DNA from: Qipengyuania aquimaris
Lineage (GTDB): Bacteria > Pseudomonadota > Alphaproteobacteria > Sphingomonadales > Sphingomonadaceae
Reading direction: 5' to 3'
DNA: 64,000 nucleotides
Assembly: GCF_009827445.1 (NCBI RefSeq)
Contig: NZ_WTYI01000001.1
Coordinates: 1,578,381-1,642,380 of the forward strand
Shown: positions 1-8,621 of the stretch, one piece after another
Layout of the letters: each line of letters begins with the position of its first letter
How positions within the stretch are numbered: position 1 is the first letter of the stretch
Translations under genes and position numbers: made by a program
Notes under the pieces: generated by a model
Database searches by the model: none
What the model was told of the DNA's origin: nothing
Seen by the model: only the letters and a program-made list of their open reading frames with translations

Positions 1-1
1 C

Positions 2-1609
2 AAGGGCGGCTCGCTGACCCATGCGAAACGCGGTTTCGGGGAAGTTTCGGGCGAGGATATCCGCCTTGCCATCGCCAATCATCATTTCATGACCGGCGGC
101 CGGTCGGGCCACGCCGTGGCCGTCAACGGCACGGTTCCCGGCCCGCTGGTGCGCCTGCGCGAAGGCCAGAACGTCAAACTGCACGTCACCAACCATCTGG
201 AAGAAGACAGCTCGATCCACTGGCACGGCCTACTGGTCCCGTTCCAGTTCGACGGGGTTCCGGGGGTAAGCTTCCCCGGCATCAAGCCGGGCGAAACCTT
301 CACCTATGAATTCCCGATCCGGCAGAGCGGCACCTATTGGTGGCACAGCCATTCGGGTCTGCAGGAGCAGGCAGGACATTACGGCCCAATCGTCGTCGAG
401 AGCGCCGAACCCGATCCGCGTTACGACCGAGATTACGTCGTCCTGCTGAGCGAGTTCACGCCGATCCACCCGCACCAGATCATGCGCAAGCTCAAGGTCG
501 GCGAACACTATTTCAACCGCCAGATGCAGACGGCGACCGACGGCGACATGTCCGGGGAAATGCGCCGCATGTGGGGCGAAATGCGGATGAACCCGCGAGA
601 TATCTCCGATGTGACGGGCACTACCTACACCTATCTCATCAACGGGCATGGCCCCGCCGACGATCTCCAGCTTGAATTCCAGCCGGGTGAGCGCGTGCGC
701 CTGCGCGTCATCAACGGCTCGGCCATGACCTTCTTCAACGTCCGCATTCCCGGCGTGCCGATGACCGTGATCCAGGCCGACGGACAGGATGTCGCCGATG
801 TCGAGGTGGACGAATTCCAGATCGGTGTCGCGGAAACCTACGACGTGATCGTTACACCGCCGGCAGGCAGCCATGCATTGGTGGCAGAGGCGATGGACCG
901 CAGCGGTATGGGAGTTACCAGCCTCACTTCGCACAAGGGGCATATCGCCACCCCGCCCGCGCTGCGAGAGCCGGTGACGCTGTCGATGACGGACATGGGC
1001 ATGATGGACCATTCCGCCCATGGCGGCGGCGGTTCGATGGATCATTCCATGCGCGACAAGAGCGCGGTGCCGGACGATGTGAAGGTCGGTCCGGGCGTCG
1101 ACATGATCGCGCCGATGCCGATGGACCGGATGGACTTCCCCGGGCTCGGCCTCGAGACGGTGAAGCACCGCGTGCTGCGCTACACCGACCTCAAGGCCAA
1201 GCGGATGAACCCGCATCGCACCGTGGACCGCGAGATGGAGATCCATCTCACCGGCAACATGGAACGTTACATGTGGAGCTTCGATGGCAAGAAGTTCACC
1301 GCCGTCACCGACGATCCGATCCGCTTTGGGTTCGACGAGCGGGTCCGCGTCAAGCTCGTCAACGACACGATGATGGCCCACCCGATCCATTTGCACGGCC
1401 ATTTCTTCGAGCTGGTGAACGGGGCCGATCACATGCACCAGCCGCTGAAGCACACTGTCGTGGTCCAGCCGGGCGGGAACGCCACTTTCGACCTGACTGC
1501 CAACGAGCCGGGCGACTGGGCCTTCCACTGCCACCTCCTCTTCCACATGCACGCAGGCATGATGCAGGTGGTGACGGTGCGCCCCTTCCCCGCACCGGGA
1601 GAAGCATGA
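2..1609 (+). CDS. copA: Copper-resistance multicopper oxidase CopA (5' end outside window)
   Basis: This is the C-terminal part of a periplasmic multicopper oxidase of the CopA/PcoA family, which oxidises Cu(I) and protects the envelope from copper. The open frame runs in from base 2, so the signal peptide and true start lie upstream. All four copper-ligand motifs are visible: HWHG and HSH in the first cupredoxin domain, HPIHLHGH and HCHLLFHMHAGM at the C-terminus. A Met/His-rich insert with MDHS units (bases about 990-1060) is typical of CopA and probably binds extra copper. The stop overlaps the copB start in an ATGA arrangement, so the two are translationally coupled. Family assignment is firm. 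Confidence 0.95.
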   Translation, partial: KGGSLTHAKRGFGEVSGEDIRLAIANHHFMTGGRSGHAVAVNGTVPGPLVRLREGQNVKLHVTNHLEEDSSIHWHGLLVPFQFDGVPGVSFPGIKPGETFTYEFPIRQSGTYWWHSHSGLQEQAGHYGPIVVESAEPDPRYDRDYVVLLSEFTPIHPHQIMRKLKVGEHYFNRQMQTATDGDMSGEMRRMWGEMRMNPRDISDVTGTTYTYLINGHGPADDLQLEFQPGERVRLRVINGSAMTFFNVRIPGVPMTVIQADGQDVADVEVDEFQIGVAETYDVIVTPPAGSHALVAEAMDRSGMGVTSLTSHKGHIATPPALREPVTLSMTDMGMMDHSAHGGGGSMDHSMRDKSAVPDDVKVGPGVDMIAPMPMDRMDFPGLGLETVKHRVLRYTDLKAKRMNPHRTVDREMEIHLTGNMERYMWSFDGKKFTAVTDDPIRFGFDERVRVKLVNDTMMAHPIHLHGHFFELVNGADHMHQPLKHTVVVQPGGNATFDLTANEPGDWAFHCHLLFHMHAGMMQVVTVRPFPAPGEA

Positions 1610-2685
1610 TGCGCGTTGTCGCCCTCCCCCTCGTGCTACTTTCCGCGCCACTCGCCGCGCAGGATCATGCCGGCCATGCCGGCCATTCGGCAGAACCAAC
1701 TCCTGCGGCACAGGAACCCGATCACTGCGCGATGGGGCACCTGCCGCCGGAAAAGTGTCCGCCAAAGAGTGAAGCTGAACCAGCCGCCGAGATGGACCAC
1801 TCGGCGATGAATCATGCCCAGATGGACCAATCCGAGATGGACCACTCGACCATGGACCATTCGGCGACGAGCCAGCCATCGGTCGACCATTCCGCCCATG
1901 GCGCGATGACCGACAAATCCGCCCCCGGTGCCGCTCCCGAAAGTGCCGTCCCGCCCCGCGCCCTGGAAGGCCCGCGCCACGCGGCCGACCTGATCTGGGG
2001 CGAGAGCGCCATGGCCCCCAGCCGCGCGCAGCTGGCCCATGAAAACGGTGGCATGAAGACTGGCATGATCATGCTGGAGCGGCTTGAGGCGCGCGTTCCG
2101 ACAGATGGCGGCGACACCGGCTATGTCTGGGATGCGCAGGGCTGGTATGGCGGCGATCTCAACCGTTTCGTCTTCAAGTCCGAAGGCGAAGGCGTGTTCG
2201 GGGCAGAGCTGGAGGATGCAGAAATCCAGGCGCTTTACAGCCGTGCGATCGGGCCGTTTTTCGACCTGCAGGCTGGCGTGCGCTACGATATCGAGCCCGA
2301 CAGCCGCGCCCACGCCGTAATCGGCGTGCAGGGTCTCGCGCCCTACATGTTCCATGTCGACGGGGCGGTATTCCTGTCCGACCAGGGCGACCTGACGGCG
2401 CGGATCGAGGGCGAATACGACCAGAAGATCACGCAGCGCCTGATCCTGCAGCCGCGCGTGGAACTGGAACTGTCCGCGCAGGACATCCCTGAGCGCGAGA
2501 TCGGCGCAGGCCTAACCAAGGTCGAGCCGGGCCTGCGCCTGCGTTACGAATTCACGCCCGAATTCGCGCCCTATGTCGGCGTCGAATACGAAGCCAAGCT
2601 GGGTGTGACGGCCGACATAGCAAAGGCCGCCGGGGAGGACCCCGACGGCCTTAAACTGTTGGTCGGCCTGAGAGCCTGGTTCTGA
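1606..2685 (+). CDS. copB: Copper-resistance outer membrane protein CopB
   Basis: A 359-residue secreted protein of the CopB/PcoB family, thought to be an outer-membrane barrel that handles copper together with CopA. Two consecutive ATG codons at 1606 and 1609 overlap the copA stop; the first is used here. The start is followed by a signal peptide ending near LAAQD. Residues about 20-110 are low complexity and rich in His and Met, with repeated MDHS/MDQS units that can bind copper. The remainder is alternating beta-strand sequence ending in aromatic F (LRAWF), as in outer-membrane barrels. Its stop lies 4 bases from that of the convergent dehydrogenase gene. Confidence 0.93.
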   Translation: MMRVVALPLVLLSAPLAAQDHAGHAGHSAEPTPAAQEPDHCAMGHLPPEKCPPKSEAEPAAEMDHSAMNHAQMDQSEMDHSTMDHSATSQPSVDHSAHGAMTDKSAPGAAPESAVPPRALEGPRHAADLIWGESAMAPSRAQLAHENGGMKTGMIMLERLEARVPTDGGDTGYVWDAQGWYGGDLNRFVFKSEGEGVFGAELEDAEIQALYSRAIGPFFDLQAGVRYDIEPDSRAHAVIGVQGLAPYMFHVDGAVFLSDQGDLTARIEGEYDQKITQRLILQPRVELELSAQDIPEREIGAGLTKVEPGLRLRYEFTPEFAPYVGVEYEAKLGVTADIAKAAGEDPDGLKLLVGLRAWF

Positions 2686-2689
2686 TCGC

Positions 2690-3475
2690 TTAACGCGGAG
2701 CCATGCGAATAGCGCCGTCGAGACGGACGTCTTCGCCGTTGAAGTAGCCGGTCTCGATCATGCACATGGCGAGATTGGCATATTCTTCCGGATAACCCAG
2801 GCGCTTGGGGAACGGCACGCTGGCAGCCAGCGCTTCCTTCACCTGCGGCGGTGCGGCGTTCATCAGCGGGGTATTGAAGATACCCGGCAGGATGGTGTTC
2901 ACGCGGATACCTTCGCGCATCAGGTCGCGCGCGATGGGAAGCGTCATACCGACCACGCCGCCCTTCGAGGCGGAGTAGGCAGCCTGGCCCATCTGGCCGT
3001 CTTCGGCAGCGACCGATGCGGTGTTGACGATCGCGCCGCGATCACCTTCGTCCGTCAGCGGGTCGAGGCTCATCATGCCTGCAGCCGACTTGGCGATGCA
3101 GCGGAAGGTGCCGATCAGGTTCACCTGGATCACGAAATCGAAGGCCGAGATCGGGAAGTGCTTGATTTCGCCGGTCTGCTTGTCGCGGCTGGCGGTCTTG
3201 ATGGCGTTGCCGATACCGGCGCAGTTCACGAGGATGCGTTCCTGGCCGTGGGCCTCGCGCGCCTTGGCAAAGCCTGCGTCGACGTCTTCGTCGCTGGTCA
3301 CGTTGACCTTGCAGAACACGCCGCCGATGTCTTTGGCGACCGCTTCACCTTTTTCCTCGTTCATGTCGAAGATGGCGACCTTCGCACCCTTGGCAGCGAG
3401 CGCACGCGCGGTGGCTTCGCCGAGGCCCGATGCACCGCCGGTGACGACTGCGGGGGTATTTGCTGAAACTTCCAT
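2690..3475 (-). CDS. Short-chain dehydrogenase, 3-hydroxyacyl-CoA dehydrogenase type II-like
   Basis: A 261-residue classical SDR. The NAD-binding TGGASGLG motif sits near residue 12, an acidic residue follows the second strand (IFDMNEEKG, NAD preference), and the catalytic Ser plus YSASK are around residues 150-170. Its closest recognisable relatives are 3-hydroxyacyl-CoA dehydrogenase type II (HSD10 group) enzymes, which oxidise 3-hydroxyacyl-CoA or 2-methyl-3-hydroxybutyryl-CoA in fatty-acid and isoleucine breakdown. It lies 24 bases downstream of the thiolase on the same strand, which supports that role because thiolase uses the product. Exact substrate is inferred, not shown. Confidence 0.85.
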   Translation of the reverse strand: MEVSANTPAVVTGGASGLGEATARALAAKGAKVAIFDMNEEKGEAVAKDIGGVFCKVNVTSDEDVDAGFAKAREAHGQERILVNCAGIGNAIKTASRDKQTGEIKHFPISAFDFVIQVNLIGTFRCIAKSAAGMMSLDPLTDEGDRGAIVNTASVAAEDGQMGQAAYSASKGGVVGMTLPIARDLMREGIRVNTILPGIFNTPLMNAAPPQVKEALAASVPFPKRLGYPEEYANLAMCMIETGYFNGEDVRLDGAIRMAPR

Positions 3476-3499
3476 GAAAAATCCTCTCGATTCAGATAA

Positions 3500-4672
3500 T
3501 TAAAGCGCCTCGACGATGGTCACGTTGGCGACGCCGCCGCCTTCGCACATCGTCTGCAGACCGTATTTCTTGCCGCGCGCCTTCAGCGCATGGACCAGCG
3601 TGGCCATCAGCTTGGTCCCCGATGCACCGAGCGGGTGGCCAAGTGCAATAGCCCCGCCGTTAACGTTGAGCTTTTTCGGGTCGGCACCGGTATGCTTGAG
3701 CCATGCGAGCGGCACAGGCGCGAAGGCCTCGTTCACTTCGAACAGATCGATGTCCGAGATCTTCATGCCCGCGCGCTCTAGTGCACGGTCGGTCGCGAAT
3801 AGCGGCTCTTCCAGCATGATGACCGGATCGCCTGCCGTCACGGTCAAATTGTGGATGCGCGCGAGAGGGGTGAGGCCGTATTCCTTCAGCGCCTTTTCGC
3901 TGACCACCAGCACTGCGCTGGAGCCATCGCAGATCTGGCTGCTGGAAGCGGCAGTAATGGTGCCTTCGGGGCTGAGCAGCTTTACCGACTGAATGCTTTC
4001 GAGCGTGGCGTCGAAGCGGATGCCCTCGTCCACCGTGTGCATTTCCGTGCCTTCCGGGGTCTCGATTTCCACCGGCACGATCTCGGCCTCGAAAGCGCCC
4101 GAACGCGTGGCTTCGATTGCCTTTTCGTGGCTCGACAGGGCGAAGCGGTCGAGATCGTCCTTGGTGAAGCCGTGCTTCTTGACGATCATTTCCGCGCCCA
4201 TGAACTGCGACCACTGGATACCGGGATATTTCTCTTCCAGGCCCGGCGATTTGTAGTTCCCGAGGCCCTCCTTCATGTGAAACATCGCCGTCGAGCCCAT
4301 CGGCACGCGGGTCATGCTTTCCACGCCGCTGGCGATGACGATATCCTGCGTCCCGCTCATCACGGCCTGCGCGGCGAACTGGATTGCCTGCTGCGACGAA
4401 CCGCACTGGCGGTCGATCGTGACGGCGGGCACGCCCTCTCCAAGGTGCTTCGATGCGAGCACGGCGTTGCGCCCAACCTGCATCGCCTGCTCGCCGCCCT
4501 GGCTAACGCAGCCCATGACGACATCGTCGATCGCCTTGGCTTCAAGGCCCGAGCGTTCCATCACGGCATCGAGCGACTTCGCAGCCAGATCGACCGGGTG
4601 GACCCCGGCAAGCCGGCCCCCGCGCCTTCCGCCTGCAGTGCGTACGGCTTCAACGATATAGGCGGCGGGCAT
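3500..4672 (-). CDS. Acetyl-CoA acetyltransferase (thiolase)
   Basis: A 390-residue thiolase that cleaves or forms 3-oxoacyl-CoA. The acyl-accepting Cys is in IDRQCGSSQQA near residue 88, the catalytic His in GGAIALGHPLGASG, and the second Cys in MCEGGGVANVT close to the C-terminus, so it looks active. The ATG at 4672 was chosen because family members begin MPAAYIVEAVRT and a GGAGA ribosome site precedes it; the frame stays open for 34 further codons upstream but without family similarity. It is the first gene of a two-gene unit with the dehydrogenase. A palindromic operator-like site lies 48 bases upstream. Degradative (branched-chain or fatty acid) use is more likely than synthetic use, by context only. 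Confidence 0.92.
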   Translation of the reverse strand: MPAAYIVEAVRTAGGRRGGRLAGVHPVDLAAKSLDAVMERSGLEAKAIDDVVMGCVSQGGEQAMQVGRNAVLASKHLGEGVPAVTIDRQCGSSQQAIQFAAQAVMSGTQDIVIASGVESMTRVPMGSTAMFHMKEGLGNYKSPGLEEKYPGIQWSQFMGAEMIVKKHGFTKDDLDRFALSSHEKAIEATRSGAFEAEIVPVEIETPEGTEMHTVDEGIRFDATLESIQSVKLLSPEGTITAASSSQICDGSSAVLVVSEKALKEYGLTPLARIHNLTVTAGDPVIMLEEPLFATDRALERAGMKISDIDLFEVNEAFAPVPLAWLKHTGADPKKLNVNGGAIALGHPLGASGTKLMATLVHALKARGKKYGLQTMCEGGGVANVTIVEAL

Positions 4673-5030
4673 AGTCCATCTCCGGATTCGAGTTGCTGTT
4701 TGCCACTGGCTACGTTCCGTTGACGTAAAGGTCAATTGAGAAAGGCGGGTCGCCAAGCGGACGACTGCAGCCATTCGGCAAGTGAAGGTTCACATGCGCT
4801 GTCGCGCAAATTTCCGCCGATTCTGAGTGTGTAACATCAAAGTCACACACACTGCACCAAGATACCAAAAGCTAATGCCTATCGTTGCCTCGACAGGCGC
4901 ACTGGACCATGAACCCTCTGTTTCGGAACCACCGGTCTGTCATAGCGCAGGCGAATGGGGTGCCCCACGGGGTCTCCCACGAAAATGGGGGGAACCGGAC
5001 GGGTTTCAGCAACTAGAGAGGACAGGAACC
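4673..5030. other. Divergent intergenic region between thiolase and TonB-dependent receptor
   Basis: This 358-base gap must carry promoters in both directions. Besides the palindrome at 4720-4735 it holds an inverted repeat at 4827-4850 (GTGTGTAAC and GTCACACAC around a 6-base centre) and a small GGGG/CCCC palindrome at 4956-4967 (TGGGGTGCCCCA). The receptor-side leader is long and G-rich just before the start. The frame of the receptor is open through much of this stretch, but nothing there resembles protein. I could not place confident -35 and -10 boxes. Confidence 0.4.
4720..4735 (-). promoter_or_regulatory. Operator-like palindrome upstream of thiolase (LiuR-type candidate)
   Basis: The 16 bases TTGACGTAAAGGTCAA form a near-perfect inverted repeat (arms TTGAC and GTCAA). 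From memory this resembles sites of MerR-family regulators of branched-chain amino acid and acyl-CoA catabolism (LiuR), whose consensus is close to TTGACGTWWACGTCAA. It sits 48 bases before the thiolase start. The regulator gene is not in this window. Confidence 0.45.
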
Positions 5031-8000
5031 TTGAAAATCTCTAATCTTACACGGCTTTCTGCCGCAAGCAGCGTACTGGCAGTAGCCATGGCCGCTGCTC
5101 CGGCACTGGCCCAGGATCAGGATGCGGAAGTTGACGCAGTCAGCGCCGCAGACCTGGAACAGGAAAACACGGACCGTTCCGGTGACGCGATCATCGTTAC
5201 GGGTACCCGCATCAGCAACCCGAACCTCGAACTGGCAAGCCCGGTTGCAGTGGTCGGTGAAGAAGAACTCGCTCTGCAGGCAACTTCGACTGTCGAAGAA
5301 ACCCTGCGTGAGATCCCGGGTGCAGTTGCGAGCCTTGGCTCGAACCTGAACAACGGTAACGGCGGTTCGACCTTCATCAACCTCCGCGGCGTCGGCTCCA
5401 ACCGTAACATCACGCTGCTGAACGGCACGCGTCTTGTTCCGGCTGACACCAGCCTGCGCGTCAACCTTGACATCATCCCGACCGCCCTTCTCGAGCGTGT
5501 CGACGTCCTGACCGGCGGTGCCGGCTCGACCTACGGTGCCGACGCTGTTTCGGGCGTGATCAACTTCGTCACGAAGACTGACTTCGAAGGCGCAGAACTG
5601 ACCGTCCTGAACTCGATCACCGAAGAAGGTGACGGTTATGTTGGACGTGCCGACCTTACCCTGGGTGCAAACCTGGAAGACGGTCGCGGTAACGTTGTCC
5701 TGAACCTCGGTTACACCAAGCGTGATCCGATCCGTCAGGGCCAGCGTGACTATTCCGAGTTCAACATCAGCTCGTTCTCGGGCAACCCGGGGGGTTCTTC
5801 GACCACCACGCCGATCCGTATTTCGGCTGCTGGCGGTGCGAGCGGTATCCTCGGCAACATCTCGACCGACCCGGACACCGGTGCAGAGTCGAACACGGGC
5901 TTCCTGCAGCTGGACCCGGATGCCGGCGTTCTGCGTCCCGGCTTCACGCCGTTCAACTTCAACCCGTTCAACTACTTCCAGCTTCCGCTGGAGCAGTACC
6001 GCATCTACGCACAGGGTAACTACGAAATCTCGCCTGCTTTCGAGGTTTTCGCAGAAGCCATGTACGTCGACAACGAAGTTCGCACCAACGGCGCGCCCTC
6101 GGGCACGTTCGGCGTGACCGCGCCGATCCCGCTGTCGAACCCGTTCCTGCCGCAGGGCATCGTCGACCAGATCTGTGCTGCCGACACGCTGCTTTACGTT
6201 CCGGCCATCCCGGACGATCCGGCTACCCCGGAAGACGAATCGGCACCGGCAGTCAGCGCTCCTGGCCAGGTCGAAGCTTTCCTTGACCCGGCAGCTTGCG
6301 CCGCGGCTCGTGCAGCAACCGATCCCGACGATCCGAACTTCACCACGGTCAACCTGACCCTGGGCCGTCGTCTTGTCGAATTCGGCGAGCGTCTGTCGGT
6401 TCGTGAAACGAAACAGTTCCAGATCAAGACCGGCGTTCGCGGCGAGATCTCTCCGACCCTGAACTACGAGGCATTTTTCTCGTATGGTGAGAGCGATCGT
6501 ACTCGCAAGCAGTCGGGTAACGGTCTGCGTTCGCGCCTGCTTCAGTCGCTCAATTCGACCAGCACCGACCAGTGCCTCGACACGACCAACGGCTGTGTGC
6601 CGATCAACCTGTTCGGCCCGACCGGTTCGGTTCAGCCTGAAGCTCAGGCTTTCATCGACACGGGTAACCAGCAGTCGAACTTCAACCGTCTGACGCAGGC
6701 CGGTGCCTACATCGAAGGCGAACCGGGCTTCACTCTCCCCTGGGCGCTCAGCGGCGTGAGCTTCGTGCTTGGTACGGAATACCGCGAATACACCGCTGGT
6801 GCATCGTCGGACATTCTGTCGCAGACCCCGTCGGAAGTTCTCGGAAACGGTGCGGCAACGCCCGACTTCACCGGTTCGTACGACGTCAAGGAAGCATACG
6901 GCGAACTCGTTGTTCCGCTGGTAGAAGGCAAGTCGTTCTTCGACGAGCTTACTCTCCAGCTGGGTGGCCGTGTTTCGGACTACTCGACCACTGGTACGGA
7001 ATACACTTGGAAGGTCGGCGCGACCTGGGCTCCGGTCCCCTCGCTGCTCTTCCGCGGTAACTACCAGAAGGTTACCCGTGCTCCGAACATCTTCGAACTG
7101 TTCAACCCGCAGGTTACCGGTCTCGCCAACTTCTCGGCTGATCCGTGCGCCGGCTCGGCTCCGCTGAGCAACGCTGACCTGCGTGCAATCTGTCTCGCAC
7201 AGGGTGCAACGAGCGGTCAGATCGGTGGTATCATCATCGATCCGGCTGGTCAGGTGAACGTGACGAGTGGTGGTAACCCGAACCTTGATTCGGAAGATGC
7301 CAACACCTGGACGATCGGTGCGATCTTCTCGCCCGACTTCCTCCCGGGCTTCACGGCAACGATCGACTACTACAACATCGAAGTTACGGACGCGATCACG
7401 ATCCCGACCGAAGATGACATCTTCGCAAACTGCTTCGGCGTAAACTACGCTGACGGCTCGCTTGCGATCGATGGCAGCTCGGCTTCGGATCCGGCGTGTA
7501 CCGGTATCCGTCGTAACCCGGCGACCGGCAACCTCTTCGGCGAACTGGCAACGACTCCGGGTCTCCCGCAGGTCCGCACCAACCAGGGTAAGATCTTTAC
7601 CGACGGTATCGACCTGACCATGGCCTACAGCGCGCCGCTGACGGACTCGATCGACTGGAACTCCTCGTTCCAGGGTAACTGGACGAATAGCTCGACCTTC
7701 CAGGCTTCGCCGAACGGTCTCGACCGTGAATGCGTGGGCTTCTACTCGTCGAACTGTGCGTCGCTCCAGCCTGAATTCTCGTTCAACTGGCGCAACACGT
7801 TCTCGTTCAACGATGTGTCGGTCTCGGTCGCATGGCGTTGGCTCGACAGCTTCGAGTACGAACCGATCTCCGATCCGTCGCGCTTCGTTGAAGAGTTCAC
7901 CACCATCGACTCGTACAGCCTGGTCGACCTGAGCGCTCGCGCTAAGGTTCTCGACTCGCTGGACTTCATCTTTGGTATCCAGAACGTCTTCGACAAGACG

Positions 8001-8117
8001 CCGCCGCTGGTAGGTTCGAACATCGGTTCCACCGGGTTCAACTCGGGTAACACCTACCCGTCGAACTACGACGTGCGTGGCCGTAGCTACTCGCTCACTC
8101 TCAAGCTCGGCTTCTAA
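5031..8117 (+). CDS. TonB-dependent receptor, large
   Basis: A 1028-residue outer-membrane receptor powered by TonB/ExbBD. The TTG at 5031 is chosen because it follows a GAGAGG ribosome site and gives a normal signal peptide (basic KISNLTR, hydrophobic core, cleavage after ALA). A TonB-box-like segment DAIIVTGTRI follows near residue 50. The plug domain (about residues 70-180) has the family hallmarks LRGVGSNRNITLLNG and GADAVSGVINFVT, and the chain ends SLTLKLGF, a C-terminal barrel strand. Lengths near 1000 with a long extracellular insert rich in Asp, Pro and Cys are common in Sphingomonadales. The ligand is unknown; nearby peptidases suggest peptides. A strong terminator follows. Confidence 0.93.
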   Translation: MKISNLTRLSAASSVLAVAMAAAPALAQDQDAEVDAVSAADLEQENTDRSGDAIIVTGTRISNPNLELASPVAVVGEEELALQATSTVEETLREIPGAVASLGSNLNNGNGGSTFINLRGVGSNRNITLLNGTRLVPADTSLRVNLDIIPTALLERVDVLTGGAGSTYGADAVSGVINFVTKTDFEGAELTVLNSITEEGDGYVGRADLTLGANLEDGRGNVVLNLGYTKRDPIRQGQRDYSEFNISSFSGNPGGSSTTTPIRISAAGGASGILGNISTDPDTGAESNTGFLQLDPDAGVLRPGFTPFNFNPFNYFQLPLEQYRIYAQGNYEISPAFEVFAEAMYVDNEVRTNGAPSGTFGVTAPIPLSNPFLPQGIVDQICAADTLLYVPAIPDDPATPEDESAPAVSAPGQVEAFLDPAACAAARAATDPDDPNFTTVNLTLGRRLVEFGERLSVRETKQFQIKTGVRGEISPTLNYEAFFSYGESDRTRKQSGNGLRSRLLQSLNSTSTDQCLDTTNGCVPINLFGPTGSVQPEAQAFIDTGNQQSNFNRLTQAGAYIEGEPGFTLPWALSGVSFVLGTEYREYTAGASSDILSQTPSEVLGNGAATPDFTGSYDVKEAYGELVVPLVEGKSFFDELTLQLGGRVSDYSTTGTEYTWKVGATWAPVPSLLFRGNYQKVTRAPNIFELFNPQVTGLANFSADPCAGSAPLSNADLRAICLAQGATSGQIGGIIIDPAGQVNVTSGGNPNLDSEDANTWTIGAIFSPDFLPGFTATIDYYNIEVTDAITIPTEDDIFANCFGVNYADGSLAIDGSSASDPACTGIRRNPATGNLFGELATTPGLPQVRTNQGKIFTDGIDLTMAYSAPLTDSIDWNSSFQGNWTNSSTFQASPNGLDRECVGFYSSNCASLQPEFSFNWRNTFSFNDVSVSVAWRWLDSFEYEPISDPSRFVEEFTTIDSYSLVDLSARAKVLDSLDFIFGIQNVFDKTPPLVGSNIGSTGFNSGNTYPSNYDVRGRSYSLTLKLGF

Positions 8118-8139
8118 TTTAGAGGCTTAGCAAGAAATC

Positions 8140-8173
8140 GGGGCGGCGGACGCAAGTCCTCCGCCCCTTTTTT
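8140..8173 (+). terminator. Rho-independent terminator of the first TonB-dependent receptor
   Basis: A GC-rich hairpin with arms GGGGCGGCGGAC and GTCCTCCGCCCC (one mismatch) and loop GCAA is followed by six T residues, starting 22 bases after the receptor stop codon. Confidence 0.9.
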
Positions 8174-8557
8174 GTGTCCGCCAGCAGGTCAGTCATCCGT
8201 GATCGTAAACAACAACTCTCCAGAATGATCAGCCTTCGCCTGACACAGGAACGCGCCTCGATCCCACGAGAAGCGGGTCATCGGCGCGCATGGATTTCTT
8301 GAGCGGAAAGCCTTAGCCCTGCAGCAAGTTGACCTCGCTTCCGTGCAGACAATGACTGACGCATGGCAGTGTTGAGACAGGGGAACTGCCTGGCCATAGC
8401 AGCTGCGATCCCGGTCCCTTTTGTCGCGAGGTAGCCGCCTCGCATATAATATTCGCAGATTCTGCGAGGTTTGCAGAGGCCTGCAAGGCGTATCATCAGC
8501 GAGCTCGTACTTAGCCTTGCCCTGATCGCGTAGAGGCGCAATTCAACCGGCGCTCAT
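8174..8557. other. Intergenic stretch with three consecutive small hairpins, no convincing gene
   Basis: Between two terminators lie about 380 bases without a recognisable gene. An 87-codon frame on the minus strand (8278-8541) has no ribosome site or family similarity I know. Three perfect inverted repeats follow each other: GCGAGG/CCTCGC at 8426-8443, CGCAG/CTGCG at 8454-8466 and TTGCAG/CTGCAA at 8471-8486. An A/T-rich TATAAT-like stretch lies between the first and second (about 8445-8452). A small RNA, a binding-site array or a gene relic are all possible. Confidence 0.3.
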
Positions 8558-8594
8558 AAGAAAACGGCCGACACACCCAAAGGTATGCCGGCCG
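8558..8594 (-). terminator. Rho-independent terminator of the S9 peptidase gene
   Basis: Read on the minus strand, a 13-base stem (CGGCCGGCATACC with GGTGTGTCGGCCG, including G-U pairs) and loop TTTG are followed by TTTTCTT, 27 bases after the peptidase stop. Confidence 0.85.
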
Positions 8595-8621
8595 CTTTTG
8601 CATTAGTTTGTGAAGTTCAGA

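Noticed and set aside
8278-8541. An 87-codon minus-strand frame in the gap after the first receptor
   Set aside because: No ribosome site, no family similarity, and it overlaps the hairpin cluster; kept only as a possible relic.
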